A stretch of DNA of 64,000 nt from Acidobacteriota bacterium. GTDB taxonomy: Bacteria > Acidobacteriota > Terriglobia > Acidiferrales > UBA7541. A model generated the notes under the pieces. The model did no database searches and was not told where the DNA came from. It worked only from the letters and a program-made list of their open reading frames with translations. The DNA is taken from positions 1 through 64,000 of the forward strand of contig QHYS01000010.1 of the NCBI GenBank assembly GCA_003223325.1. Direction: 5' to 3'. The position numbers and the translations under genes were made by a program. This document shows, in pieces, positions 26,241 through 35,228 of this stretch; the stretch's first letter is position 1, and every line of letters begins with the position of its first letter.

Positions 26241-28040
26241 CTACTGGTGCTCGGAGGCTCCCACGCTCGGTGGCGTCTGCCAGGGATTGCCCGAATAGTC
26301 GTTCGTCTGGCCGTGGATAACCACCCCCGCGTTGCGAGCGGGGCTGCCGATGCTCAGGTTAAAATTGAAATGATCGAGGCTCGCCTCGCTGACAAATGTT
26401 GGCTCGGTAACAAACAGAGGGTCTGAACAAAACTCGCCGCTGTATCCCGTGCTAGGGCAGCCGTCGTTTCGGGTACCGAAGACCTCATTGTGATCCCGCG
26501 CAATGAAATTACTGGAGGACATCAAGGAGCCAAAGAAAAACAACCCTGGTGCCTGACCAGAATTGTATTTCGAATTGACGTAGCCCAAGACGATGTTGTC
26601 CTCGAAGCTGACCGCCGGAATCGGATTCGTGCCGCAACTGGCGTCATGGCATTGAATGTCGAACACCGTGGCTCCATAGCCGACGAACGTATCGTGCTGA
26701 AGCGTCAGCTTGCTGCCAGAGATCATGGCGAATGTATTTTGGTCGCCAGCCGCACGGCAGAAATCTGACAGATGGGCGTTAAAAGTCGGGGGTGCTCCAA
26801 TGATTGGGGCCGACATGCGGTCGCAGTTGCCTTCTGAAAAGCTATCAGTGAGGCTGGCACTGCTAACCGCACCCTCCTTGAATTGCTGTCCCATGTTCGC
26901 GTAAGACTCCGATTGTGTGATCGAGATCGAACCGCCGGTCGAATGTAGAAAATCCAGGCCATCCTGTGTGTTGTAACGAAAAATACACCGAGTACAGCTT
27001 AGGTTCATCGGTGTATCTGCCGTCGCCATTCCGTCTCCATACCCACCGCTGTTATCGTCGTAACAGGAAATCGCCGGATAAGTGTCTACGATCGGATATT
27101 CTTCGTCGCAACCATTCCACTCAATAGTAAGGTTTGTAGCGTTTATTTGACCATTGACGCTGGCAGTGTCGTTCCCATCATCGAAATTCCAGCCAGAATT
27201 CGTATTGAAGGCTATTCTGACACGCGTTGCGGTGATCGTCCCTCCAACCGGCCCACGAATGCCGGCGTTGTCGAAGCCGTGGAGGTTCATATCCTGCAGC
27301 AGGATATCGTCGGTCCCGGTGTTCGTCATCATGCCGTAGCTGCTGTAGTCGTCCATAGGAGGGCTAGTCCTGCAACTGGCGGGGTACTGAGGACTTCCAG
27401 TTGAGTGTTCGCACTGTGCATAATCGGTGAGTTCCAGACATTCCGCGTCGACGAACGCCGCGGAGCGCAGATCGAGAGTAACCGCCAGTCCGTAACCGCC
27501 ATGCAGTTGTGTGTAGCTAGTGCCACAGTTCTGATAATGCTCACCAAGAATTCTCGTATGTTGACCCGAAGTGCCCGCAGGAATCGTAGGATTCAAGTCA
27601 CCGTTAAACGGGTCACCAGTGCCGCATCCAAACGGAGACGAAGAATTGTTATTGCCATCTCGATAGCCAACACGCCATGGCCCCCCGCGAATAATCACGG
27701 TATCGCCACCTGCGATCACCCACCCACAACTCGGAAAGGAACTGCCTGTCGTGCCATCCGTAAAGAGATAGCGGTAATCGTTGAAGGCGCATGCCCGGTT
27801 CGCACCACTGCCGGGATATGGGGCGTCATGTTTCCCGTCGCATTGACCACTGGTCACATTGGAAGAATAACGAGTCCCGCCGTCATTGCGGATATACCAC
27901 GTGGTTATGGGAGCGGGTGCGGCGGGTACCAGCGGGTCATTGCTGGTCGTGTTCGTACCACGTGCCGAAGTGACAGCGCTGCAGCCATTCATTAGGATGG
28001 TGGCGAATACCGCGGAGCAAACAATCATGAGACGCGTCAT
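26241..28040 (-). CDS. Parallel beta-helix lipoprotein
   Basis: The 599-residue protein starts after AGGTGA with a lipoprotein signal (SAVFATILMNGCSAV, lipobox Cys at residue 20). The body is Asn/Asp/Gly-rich with short repeated strands typical of right-handed parallel beta-helices (TDDILLQDMNLHGFDNAGIR, CTRCIFRYNTQDGLDFLHST, LTLQHDTFVGYGATVFDIQ). Many Cys residues suggest disulfides. The end (GSPARNAGV, SVGASEH) matches the cap seen in secreted beta-helix proteins. Such proteins include polysaccharide lyases and epimerases. Position among glycosyltransferase genes makes an exopolysaccharide-modifying role plausible, but no catalytic residues are identified. Confidence 0.7.
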   Translation of the reverse strand: MTRLMIVCSAVFATILMNGCSAVTSARGTNTTSNDPLVPAAPAPITTWYIRNDGGTRYSSNVTSGQCDGKHDAPYPGSGANRACAFNDYRYLFTDGTTGSSFPSCGWVIAGGDTVIIRGGPWRVGYRDGNNNSSSPFGCGTGDPFNGDLNPTIPAGTSGQHTRILGEHYQNCGTSYTQLHGGYGLAVTLDLRSAAFVDAECLELTDYAQCEHSTGSPQYPASCRTSPPMDDYSSYGMMTNTGTDDILLQDMNLHGFDNAGIRGPVGGTITATRVRIAFNTNSGWNFDDGNDTASVNGQINATNLTIEWNGCDEEYPIVDTYPAISCYDDNSGGYGDGMATADTPMNLSCTRCIFRYNTQDGLDFLHSTGGSISITQSESYANMGQQFKEGAVSSASLTDSFSEGNCDRMSAPIIGAPPTFNAHLSDFCRAAGDQNTFAMISGSKLTLQHDTFVGYGATVFDIQCHDASCGTNPIPAVSFEDNIVLGYVNSKYNSGQAPGLFFFGSLMSSSNFIARDHNEVFGTRNDGCPSTGYSGEFCSDPLFVTEPTFVSEASLDHFNFNLSIGSPARNAGVVIHGQTNDYSGNPWQTPPSVGASEHQ

Positions 28041-28500
28041 TATTTCACCTGCGAGCTCTTATGCAAAGGGCGAGGTTTAAGTCATTTACAACCAGAGACT
28101 TGCGGAAGGGCTCACCGGACCCAAGGTGTTCGGCTGGCCCGATGTAGATCTCCGGCCACGCCGCGATTGTGTGGCAGGAGTTCCGCTCAATCGACTGGTC
28201 GAAAGGGTTGAACTAGGACAGGTGCTCAATCACTAACCCGGCACCCCTAATTACCCACGAACGGCGCCGTCTTGCTGTGTTTTTGCTCGATGATTGATTT
28301 TCCCTGGAAGGCTTCTCCGTCAAACTGTGGACAGCCGAGCAGGGCCACAGCGTACCGGTCTCCTTGAGCGTACTGCACACTGATTCGACAAATCCCTGCT
28401 GGCGGGCAAGTGAGTGGGCCCAGCATAGAATGAGGGGGAGAGATGTTGGATTAGAATTAGCCTGCGGCTCTAGGAAGAGAGGACCAACAGCGAGAGCAGT
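28041..28500. other. 460-base gap without a recognised gene
   Basis: The sequence between the beta-helix gene and the next glycosyltransferase shows no signal peptide, domain or convincing ribosome site on either strand. The promoter of the leftward beta-helix gene should lie at its left end. No RNA gene was recognised. Confidence 0.4.
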
Positions 28501-29559
28501 TTACATGTTGGTTCGAGCATGGGGAAACTTTGCTGCCCACAAGAAATTTTCCCACATTTGCGCCCCGAAAACGGTCAACCGTGGAACGGTCCGCAGCCCC
28601 CAAAGCAGCACGCGAAGCTTTGCTGTTCGGAGCAAAACTGGATTGGTTCTGTGGCGCACGGTAGGTTGCGAATTCGTTTGACATAACGACGTGTAGGCAC
28701 CGAGCAAATAATCTCGCGCCTGATCGAGGTTACCGGAAAGAAGGTGCCGCTTACCCTTTTCCGAATAAACGTAAGTCCTGATGGACGCGAGACGACTAAG
28801 CAGTAAGGACCGGGTTTTCTGAGAAAGCCTTTGGCTTTTGTCCCACTTGGTTAGAACACGTTCCAGACCTTCCAGCATTCTCATGTCATCTGCAGTTAAA
28901 GACTTTGAATGAACGCGGCGCAGGGCAAGCACCCGCGACTGGAACCCTATTTGCGCGCCTCTGTAAGTTATACGTAAACACAAGTCGTAGTCTTCAGGGC
29001 CTCGCAGACTTTCGTCGAAGAGGCCGGCATCAATGACCACCCGCTTGCTTACCACTGTTGCCGAAGGAATAATCTGACTGCCGGCCGCCAGTAAGTCCTC
29101 AAAATTCATGGGAGGGCTGAGGCTCTGCATAAAGGTTTTGCGAGGTAATCGAGTGTCACCGAAATGGACGGCGTCTGTGTAGACGAGGTCCAAGGAGGGC
29201 TTCTGCTCGAATAAACTCATCTGCGCGGCCAGATATTCGGACGGCCAGCGGTCGTCGCCATCCAGAAAGGCGAGATACTTCCCTCGCGCAGCCCTAATTC
29301 CCGTATTGCGAGCCGCGGACGGGCCGCGATTCGTCTGTTTCAGGTATACGATCCGATCCTTGTATGGGCTGATAAGATACTCAAGAATCTGGGTGTCGGG
29401 CGAGCCGTCATTGACGAGGATGATTTCGAAATCGGTGAAAGTCTGTGCAAAGACGGAATCCAGTGCGGCTGGAGTATATTCCACGCAGTTATACACAGGA
29501 ATAATGACACTTACGGTTACAGCGCTACGCCCATAGTCACCCCGTTGATTTATTTCCAT
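28501..29559 (-). CDS. Glycosyltransferase, family GT2
   Basis: The 352-residue protein contains VTVSVIIPVYNCVEYTPAAL, LVNDGSPDTQ, NRGPSAARNTGIRAARGKYL and AFLDGDDRWPSEY (nucleotide and metal-binding DXD stretch), then RGPEDYDLCLRITYRG. It is a soluble GT-A inverting enzyme, most likely adding a hexose during repeat assembly. The C-terminal 100 residues are helical and basic, perhaps for membrane association. The 297 bases between it and the next gene upstream hold no recognised feature. Confidence 0.85.
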   Translation of the reverse strand: MEINQRGDYGRSAVTVSVIIPVYNCVEYTPAALDSVFAQTFTDFEIILVNDGSPDTQILEYLISPYKDRIVYLKQTNRGPSAARNTGIRAARGKYLAFLDGDDRWPSEYLAAQMSLFEQKPSLDLVYTDAVHFGDTRLPRKTFMQSLSPPMNFEDLLAAGSQIIPSATVVSKRVVIDAGLFDESLRGPEDYDLCLRITYRGAQIGFQSRVLALRRVHSKSLTADDMRMLEGLERVLTKWDKSQRLSQKTRSLLLSRLASIRTYVYSEKGKRHLLSGNLDQARDYLLGAYTSLCQTNSQPTVRHRTNPVLLRTAKLRVLLWGLRTVPRLTVFGAQMWENFLWAAKFPHARTNM

Positions 29560-29856
29560 GATCCCTTAGCGGTCGTTAATCAACGTGTGTGATGACATCA
29601 TCCCTGTATTCTGGGCGACATGGGCTGCGGGACGATCCTTATCTCTGAACCTCTGCTATCTGTCCGAGCAAAAGATATAGTAGGTCTTACAGTAAAACCT
29701 CTTCCTCATATCGACCGCGAAGAACCCTCCCGCATTGTTCGTACAAGACGGCGAACGATATGACGAGGGAGGCCGGAGTACAGCACAGCGTCAACCGGCC
29801 AGCCCAGTTCTGCGAGGCTAATTCGAACAGTGCGGCAACAGTCGCTTCGCTCTCTT

Positions 29857-30804
29857 TCATACGGTGTAATCCAGTGCTTCTGCGATCTGGCCCAGAGAAT
29901 GGTACATTTGCGCCTTATAATAAAATTTCTTTTTCCGGTTGAGAGCGACTAGCCACTGCGCGCCATTCCCCAAAAGCTCGCGAAAGAGGTACCGCGGAAC
30001 GCCGAAGTACAAGACAGATTCTGCGGGCCAACGCTCTTGTCGTACGTTTGTTCTGCCCAAGCAAAAGTAATACTCGAGAAAGTAGTTCTTGGTAATCCTC
30101 AGCTGCACCACGGGATGCAAAACAACTGCTTTGGGTGAATAAACAATCTTTTCGCCACCGCGCAGCAACCTGTTCCCAAACTCAGTGTCTCCACCCGTTA
30201 TGCGACGTCGGGATCCTGAGATACCGAGATCGGTTCGGAACAGTCCATATTTTTCAAAAGCCACTCTCCGGAACGCCATATTGAGGCCCCACGGTGCTAC
30301 CCGAAGCTCTCGCGCTTGGTCTCCCAGGTCAAAATCCAGAATGGGACCGGAAACCAAACGGTAACGACCGGCAGTGATGAGCCAGTCTGGTCTGCAGAGC
30401 CCGTTCCAAGTGGGGATGCTCCTCCCTCCCACGCCCATGCAATCAAACTCGGTGAACGCGCCTGCGAGCTCCCGCAGCCACTCGGGCGAAACTTCGACAT
30501 CGTCGTCCGTAAAGGCAATGATTTCACTTGTGCTATTCGCGACACCGGTATTCCGAGCGCGAGAGGATCCCTGGCCCGGCTCGAACATATATCGGACGTT
30601 GAGACCTGAGGTCCGCGCGAATTCCTCGACAACACCGCGAGTGTTATCTGTGGAATTGTTGTCCACCACGACAAGTTCCCACTTGAGATTGGGCGGAACA
30701 CTCATCTGTCTCAGACTTTCGAGCGTTTTCTCGAGGCTCGTGGCGCGATTGTAGCTGCAAAGAATGACGCTAATCGTAAGTAGATCTTCCATCTCTCCCA
30801 CCAA
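29857..30804 (-). CDS. Glycosyltransferase, family GT2
   Basis: The 315-residue protein has LTISVILCSYNRATSLEKTL, VVVDNNSTDNT, GSSRARNTGV and IIAFTDDDVEVSPEWLREL, the GT-A signature with a DDD metal site. GGDTEFGNRLLRGG is the usual C-terminal acceptor motif of the WcaA-like group. The outermost start is a TTG at 30804; an ATG at 30792 preceded by GGGAGAG is at least as likely. It lies 18 bases after galE on the same strand. Confidence 0.85.
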   Translation of the reverse strand: MVGEMEDLLTISVILCSYNRATSLEKTLESLRQMSVPPNLKWELVVVDNNSTDNTRGVVEEFARTSGLNVRYMFEPGQGSSRARNTGVANSTSEIIAFTDDDVEVSPEWLRELAGAFTEFDCMGVGGRSIPTWNGLCRPDWLITAGRYRLVSGPILDFDLGDQARELRVAPWGLNMAFRRVAFEKYGLFRTDLGISGSRRRITGGDTEFGNRLLRGGEKIVYSPKAVVLHPVVQLRITKNYFLEYYFCLGRTNVRQERWPAESVLYFGVPRYLFRELLGNGAQWLVALNRKKKFYYKAQMYHSLGQIAEALDYTV

Positions 30805-30822
30805 TTCTCACGATCGGGACTT

Positions 30823-31836
30823 CTACGATTGGGTAACCAAATTGATATGGACCTGAGCTTGCGAGCGAGAGTGCCAACGCCAAGCGCATTCAACAATGGC
30901 GCCCAGCGCAGAATGGCTGGGCTCCCAGTGCAAGATTCGGCGTGCGCGCTGAGGGTCACCGACTAAGATCGGGGGATCTCCTGCGCGTCTCGGTACTGCA
31001 GTCGCGGGAACACGCTGGCGGCCGACCAATTGCACCATCTCTAGGACCTCGAGCACTGAGGCCCCCTTGCCTGTGCCAAGATTGAGGGCCAGGTTTTCTC
31101 CGCCACGGCTGAGATACTGCAGGGCGGAAACGTGTGCGGAAGCGAGATCGGTGACGTGGACATAGTCGCGAATTGCAGTGCCGTCCGGCGTGGGATAATC
31201 CGTCCCGAAAATCTGGAGGCTCTCGCGCTGCTTTAGCGCTGCGCCGATCGCCAAAGGAATCAAGTGGGTTTCGTGCTCATGCTCTTCTCCCAATTCACCC
31301 TCGGGATCGGCGCCCGCGGCATTAAAGTAGCGAAGAGCTACCCAACGAAGCTGCCCCGCGACGCCCATCCACTCGATCACTCGCTCGATGGACAACTTTG
31401 AATCGCCGTAAGGATTGAGGGGCATCTGAGGCTGACCTTCAGTAATCGGTACTCGAGCCGGCGATCCGTAAGTCGCGCAGGTGGAGGAGAACACGATATC
31501 TTTGATTCCGGCGTCCAGCATAGCTTGGAGCAGGCTGAGAGTTCCTCCCACATTGTTTTGGAAGTAGCTCAGAGGCTGGCGCGCAGACTCGCCAACTAGA
31601 GCACTGCCCGCAAAATGGATTACCGCTTCAATTTGGCATTCCTGTAAAACTGTTCGAACGAAGGCCGTATCGGAGAGACTTGCCCGGACAAGCGGCCCCC
31701 ACTTGACATTGTGCGCATGCCCGGTAGACAGATCATCAATCACAACGGGTCTATACCCGCTCTGGGCCAAAGCCTTTGCCGTATGGCTGCCTATGTAGCC
31801 AGCGCCGCCTGTGACCAAAATGTTCATCGATTTCAA
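30823..31836 (-). CDS. galE: UDP-glucose 4-epimerase
   Basis: The 337-residue extended short-chain dehydrogenase shows the NAD-binding MNILVTGGAGYIGSHTAKAL, DDLSTGH, the catalytic Ser/Thr in FSSTCATYG and the YxxxK pair in NPYGDSKLSIE. IRDYVHVTDLASAH and ALNLGTGKGASVLEV complete the GalE pattern. It interconverts UDP-glucose and UDP-galactose (or the GlcNAc forms), supplying a nucleotide sugar to the surrounding glycosyltransferases. The start could be 31836 or the internal ATG at 31827. It follows the ABC exporter genes in the same direction. Confidence 0.9.
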   Translation of the reverse strand: MKSMNILVTGGAGYIGSHTAKALAQSGYRPVVIDDLSTGHAHNVKWGPLVRASLSDTAFVRTVLQECQIEAVIHFAGSALVGESARQPLSYFQNNVGGTLSLLQAMLDAGIKDIVFSSTCATYGSPARVPITEGQPQMPLNPYGDSKLSIERVIEWMGVAGQLRWVALRYFNAAGADPEGELGEEHEHETHLIPLAIGAALKQRESLQIFGTDYPTPDGTAIRDYVHVTDLASAHVSALQYLSRGGENLALNLGTGKGASVLEVLEMVQLVGRQRVPATAVPRRAGDPPILVGDPQRARRILHWEPSHSALGAIVECAWRWHSRSQAQVHINLVTQS

Positions 31837-31863
31837 ACTCTTAGCTTTCCGAAGCTCGACGCC

Positions 31864-33087
31864 TTAGCCTTTCATGACGGGAGACATCGCAAAGTGGCAG
31901 TCGTCCAACACTCTTGAAACAGTTGGGGCGAGGTGCGCTACTCCCTGCCAGCTAATGGTCTCTTCGACGAAAAAGTTCACAGCACGGTAAGCGCGGGCAA
32001 TGTATCGTGCGGTTGGCACATGATAGATGTGCACCGAGACGACGTATGCGCCTCGAAGCAGGTTCATGCTTAGGTGCACCAAAAGAGAAGTCGCACTCGT
32101 AAATGGCGTAAAAGGGGCTACTTCGGAAAGTGGCAGATTATAGTCGCAAACGGCAAGGCCGTCGGTGGCGCGGTGCACGAGCAGTCCGAGCTGACAGTCT
32201 TCGAGCTCCTCGCTGGGATGAATAGTGAGATGGAGTTGAGCCTTTTCTCCGGTAGCGAAATTTACCTTGAGAGGCCCATCCTCCCCGCGAAGAGAAATGT
32301 CCTCAATCAAAGTTGGGAAGGCCCCCGCACTCGCTGAGGGAATGCAAAGATATTCATTGAGAACCTCGGCGGTCGGGCCAATACGGGCGACCGTGCCTCC
32401 CTTCAGGCATAGGGTACGACTGCAGAGCATCTGCACTGCTTGAAGATTGTGCGAGACAAAGATGACCGTCGTACCGTTCTTAACCACCTGGCGCATGCGA
32501 TCTAAACATTTCTCCTGAAATTGCATGTCGCCGACACTCAAAACCTCGTCAATCAGTAAGATTTCAGGGTCCACATGCGCTGCTACAGCGAAACCGAGCC
32601 GCGCGTACATACCGGAGGAATAGCGTTTGACGGGTGTATCGATAAATTCAGCCATCCCAGCGAATTCAACGATCTCATCGAACTTCCGCGCGATCTCCTG
32701 CCGTTTCATGCCCAAGATGCAGCCGTTCAGATAGACGTTTTCCCTTCCGGTGAGGTCCAGATGGAATCCGGCGCCGACTTCGATGAGCGCGCTCAGCCGG
32801 CCATGCGCCGTCATACGGCCCCGGGTTGGGCGCAGAATGCGGCTCAGCAATTTGAGCGTGGTACTCTTGCCGGCACCGTTGGCACCTATGATGGCGAAGG
32901 CCTCACCGCGCCGGACCTGAAAACTGACGTCCCTTAAAGCCCAGAATTCCCGCTCGTGGAGCTCCCTATCGTCGTTTGAAAAGACTCCTTTCGTGACCGC
33001 GGGGATCAGGTCTCGAAGCGAGTCGTAAATTTCCCCTCTCTTGAACTTCTTCCATATTCGGTCGAACTCGAGTGCGATTTCGCTCAT
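31864..33087 (-). CDS. Polysaccharide ABC exporter ATPase, Wzt-type
   Basis: The 407-residue protein has an ABC domain in the first 240 residues: Walker A IIGANGAGKSTTLKLL, signature YSSGMYARLGFAVAAH, Walker B ILLIDEVLSVGD and a switch His in VIFVSHN. The C-terminal 150 residues form a beta-rich extra domain (ATGEKAQLHLTIHP, LRGAYVVSVHIYH) like the glycan-binding module of Wzt, which reads the end of finished chains. It drives export of lipid-linked polysaccharide with the permease encoded 9 bases upstream. Confidence 0.9.
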   Translation of the reverse strand: MSEIALEFDRIWKKFKRGEIYDSLRDLIPAVTKGVFSNDDRELHEREFWALRDVSFQVRRGEAFAIIGANGAGKSTTLKLLSRILRPTRGRMTAHGRLSALIEVGAGFHLDLTGRENVYLNGCILGMKRQEIARKFDEIVEFAGMAEFIDTPVKRYSSGMYARLGFAVAAHVDPEILLIDEVLSVGDMQFQEKCLDRMRQVVKNGTTVIFVSHNLQAVQMLCSRTLCLKGGTVARIGPTAEVLNEYLCIPSASAGAFPTLIEDISLRGEDGPLKVNFATGEKAQLHLTIHPSEELEDCQLGLLVHRATDGLAVCDYNLPLSEVAPFTPFTSATSLLVHLSMNLLRGAYVVSVHIYHVPTARYIARAYRAVNFFVEETISWQGVAHLAPTVSRVLDDCHFAMSPVMKG

Positions 33088-33096
33088 ATGAGCTTT

Positions 33097-33903
33097 CTAA
33101 ATACTCTCCGCAAAAGATGCCTCTGCGCGGTCGAAAATCCTCCAAGCCGCGAAGAGGCCCAGAATGGCGCAAGACGCTGCGTACGCGAGCCAAGGCAGCG
33201 AAGGACCTTGGTGACGGATGATCGTGGTATTTAGTGCTTCGAGCAACGAACCCAGTGGGTTCAGCAACAGTAATGGCGCCCATTTGCCCATCGTTCGGGC
33301 TTCGTAGAACACCGGCGTAAAAAATATTCCGAACGTTAGCAGAATATCCACGAGGTATTTGACATCTCGGAAGAACAGATTGGCGCAGGAAAGGAACAGC
33401 GCCAAGGCCGCGGTGAAGAGGATAATCAAGCCTAGAATCACCGGCGCCCAGAGCAAATGTATTGTGACGCCCACCTTGCCGAAGACCAGCAAGATAATGA
33501 TCAGCGATGATGCGATGGCGGTGTCGAAAAGGCTCGCCAGCACCGCAGCGAGGGGAAGGACCTCTCGTGGAAAATAAATTTTAGTTACCAGGTTGACATT
33601 CCCTACGAGGCTGTTCGTCGCGAACTTGATGGCGCTTACAAAAAACGCCCACGGAAGTGATTTCAACGCGATGCTGGCAAGGTCAAGGAAGTTAATATGG
33701 TTGCCGGAGCTCATTAAGAAAACGATCCGCACTAGTACCCCGGCTCCCACGATCAGCAAGGGCATTAGAAGCGCCCAAAAAAAGCCCATCATCGACTGCT
33801 TGTACCGGGCCTTGATGTCCCTCCAGGTCAGCATGTAGAGAAGATCCCGATAGTGCACAACCTCCTTCAATGACTCTGCCAGTGTTGGCGTCGCATCGCT
33901 CAT
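33097..33903 (-). CDS. Polysaccharide ABC exporter permease, Wzm-type
   Basis: The 268-residue membrane protein has the ABC-2 polysaccharide permease pattern: RDLLYMLTWRDIKARYKQSM near the N-terminus, six helices, FGIFFTPVFYEARTMG and LLLNPLGSLLEALNTTI. The ATG at 33903 is chosen for its GGAGAGAG ribosome site; an upstream extension is not conserved. It forms the channel for the Wzt ATPase encoded next. It appears to be the first gene of a leftward unit that also holds galE and two glycosyltransferases. Confidence 0.9.
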   Translation of the reverse strand: MSDATPTLAESLKEVVHYRDLLYMLTWRDIKARYKQSMMGFFWALLMPLLIVGAGVLVRIVFLMSSGNHINFLDLASIALKSLPWAFFVSAIKFATNSLVGNVNLVTKIYFPREVLPLAAVLASLFDTAIASSLIIILLVFGKVGVTIHLLWAPVILGLIILFTAALALFLSCANLFFRDVKYLVDILLTFGIFFTPVFYEARTMGKWAPLLLLNPLGSLLEALNTTIIRHQGPSLPWLAYAASCAILGLFAAWRIFDRAEASFAESI

Positions 33904-34790
33904 GCGTTTGCTCTCTCCGTCAAGTTCGAGATAAGGGGTTGCCTGAGCTGCCAGGATCGCTGGGCGAGCCCCCGTCCATCTCAAACAGGAGGTCCAACAC
34001 CTGATGTCGCCCGAGTACCATGTTCCCTTACTTCCGCACTCGTTGTTCCATAACGAGCGTTGTCGCTGGCCTATTCATCGGGCTGATTCTAAGGTGCTTA
34101 TTCTGCAGATCAACGTACGCCTATTCGCCTTTGTTGGAAGGAGATTGTCCATAATAGGCACTAATTTGGCACCTTGAGGGGTCTCGACTCATTTACAAGC
34201 CTGGTCGCGACACTTACCGGTCGGCTTGCAGGGCTCAGCAGTCACTGGTGATTTTCGCCGTGATCGCGTGCGGGGTCGTCAGACTGTCGAAGATCGCGAG
34301 CAAACCAACCGAGGATACGCGTGATCTCAGCCTGGCAGCGCGCCATCAATTTCAAAGTGTCGGAATTATCATCCCGAATGTCGAAACGCACTCTGCGGGA
34401 GCCGGCCTCCCGAGCTTGTTCAAAGGGAGTGCCACATCAACAAGCAATTGGCCCATCCATTCCGATACCCGGGCGAGACCACCCGCGCGTCAACCGACGC
34501 AACATTGTTGCCGTCGTTAAGCTCGCCGAGCAGCATGCCAGCGCACAACGCCGTCAATCATCAGGACTGTCGATCCAGCCATACGCTGGTCACGCAGAGT
34601 CGGCAGCATATAGCCGGGATGGAAATTGCGGGCCTCAGCAATATAATCCATACATTTTTGCAAGTTGATCGTGGGGAGCATCCTCTAGACCAACAAACCT
34701 GGCAGCAGAGGGAATCTTTCTGGACTTAGGCCGTGTTCGCCAATGGCGAGCCAGCTGAAAGTGCCTTCGTCGTGGTATTATTGGTTAGGA
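33904..34790. other. Gap of about 890 bases without a recognised gene
   Basis: Several short frames exist but none shows a family motif, good ribosome site or protein-like composition that I would defend. Promoters of the leftward polysaccharide export unit and of the rightward metal-efflux operon must lie here. The region may contain eroded genes. Confidence 0.4.
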
Positions 34791-35162
34791 ATGAAACTGC
34801 GAAGCACATTCTGGGTGGTCACCTCGCTTCTGGCACTGCTTGGGACACCGAGCCTTTCGTGCTTTGTTCCTCGCCAACTGCTGAATGCCGATGAAAGCGA
34901 CTGCTGCCGTCAGATGGGCGACCAATGCGGCTCAACGAAAATGCCGTCGTCGCATTCTTGCTGCGAATCACCTCGACAAGTCTCGCAACCATACATCAGC
35001 AGCGTCAGCCATCAGGGACGGTCTTCAGCGAGTGTGGTTCTTGCGATTTTGCCGATTGTGCCGGCACTCCTTCCTCTCGCTGTGAATGGCAGTCCAACCA
35101 TTGCAGAATTCCATTCCCCGCCTTTAAGTCCGCCTGAAACGAACTCTGTTCTAAGAATCTAG
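34791..35162 (+). CDS. Exported Cys/Met-rich small protein heading the metal efflux operon
   Basis: The ATG at 34791 gives a signal peptide (MKLRSTFWVVTSLLALLG, ending near PSLSC). A cluster of possible metal ligands follows: DCCRQMGDQCGSTKMP and HSCCESP. A second hydrophobic stretch (VVLAILPIVPALLPLA) may be a membrane helix. An in-frame start at 34743 is possible but weaker. The gene lies 67 bases before the tolC-like gene of a CusCBA-type operon. I infer a periplasmic copper or silver binding role from the Cys/Met/His content and position; no named family was recognised. Confidence 0.55.
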   Translation: MKLRSTFWVVTSLLALLGTPSLSCFVPRQLLNADESDCCRQMGDQCGSTKMPSSHSCCESPRQVSQPYISSVSHQGRSSASVVLAILPIVPALLPLAVNGSPTIAEFHSPPLSPPETNSVLRI

Positions 35163-35228
35163 TTTCGTCTTCCGTTTTCACGCGGTGCCTATGTGTGTCC
35201 GCGTGCATTCCATTGGTAACGGAGGACG

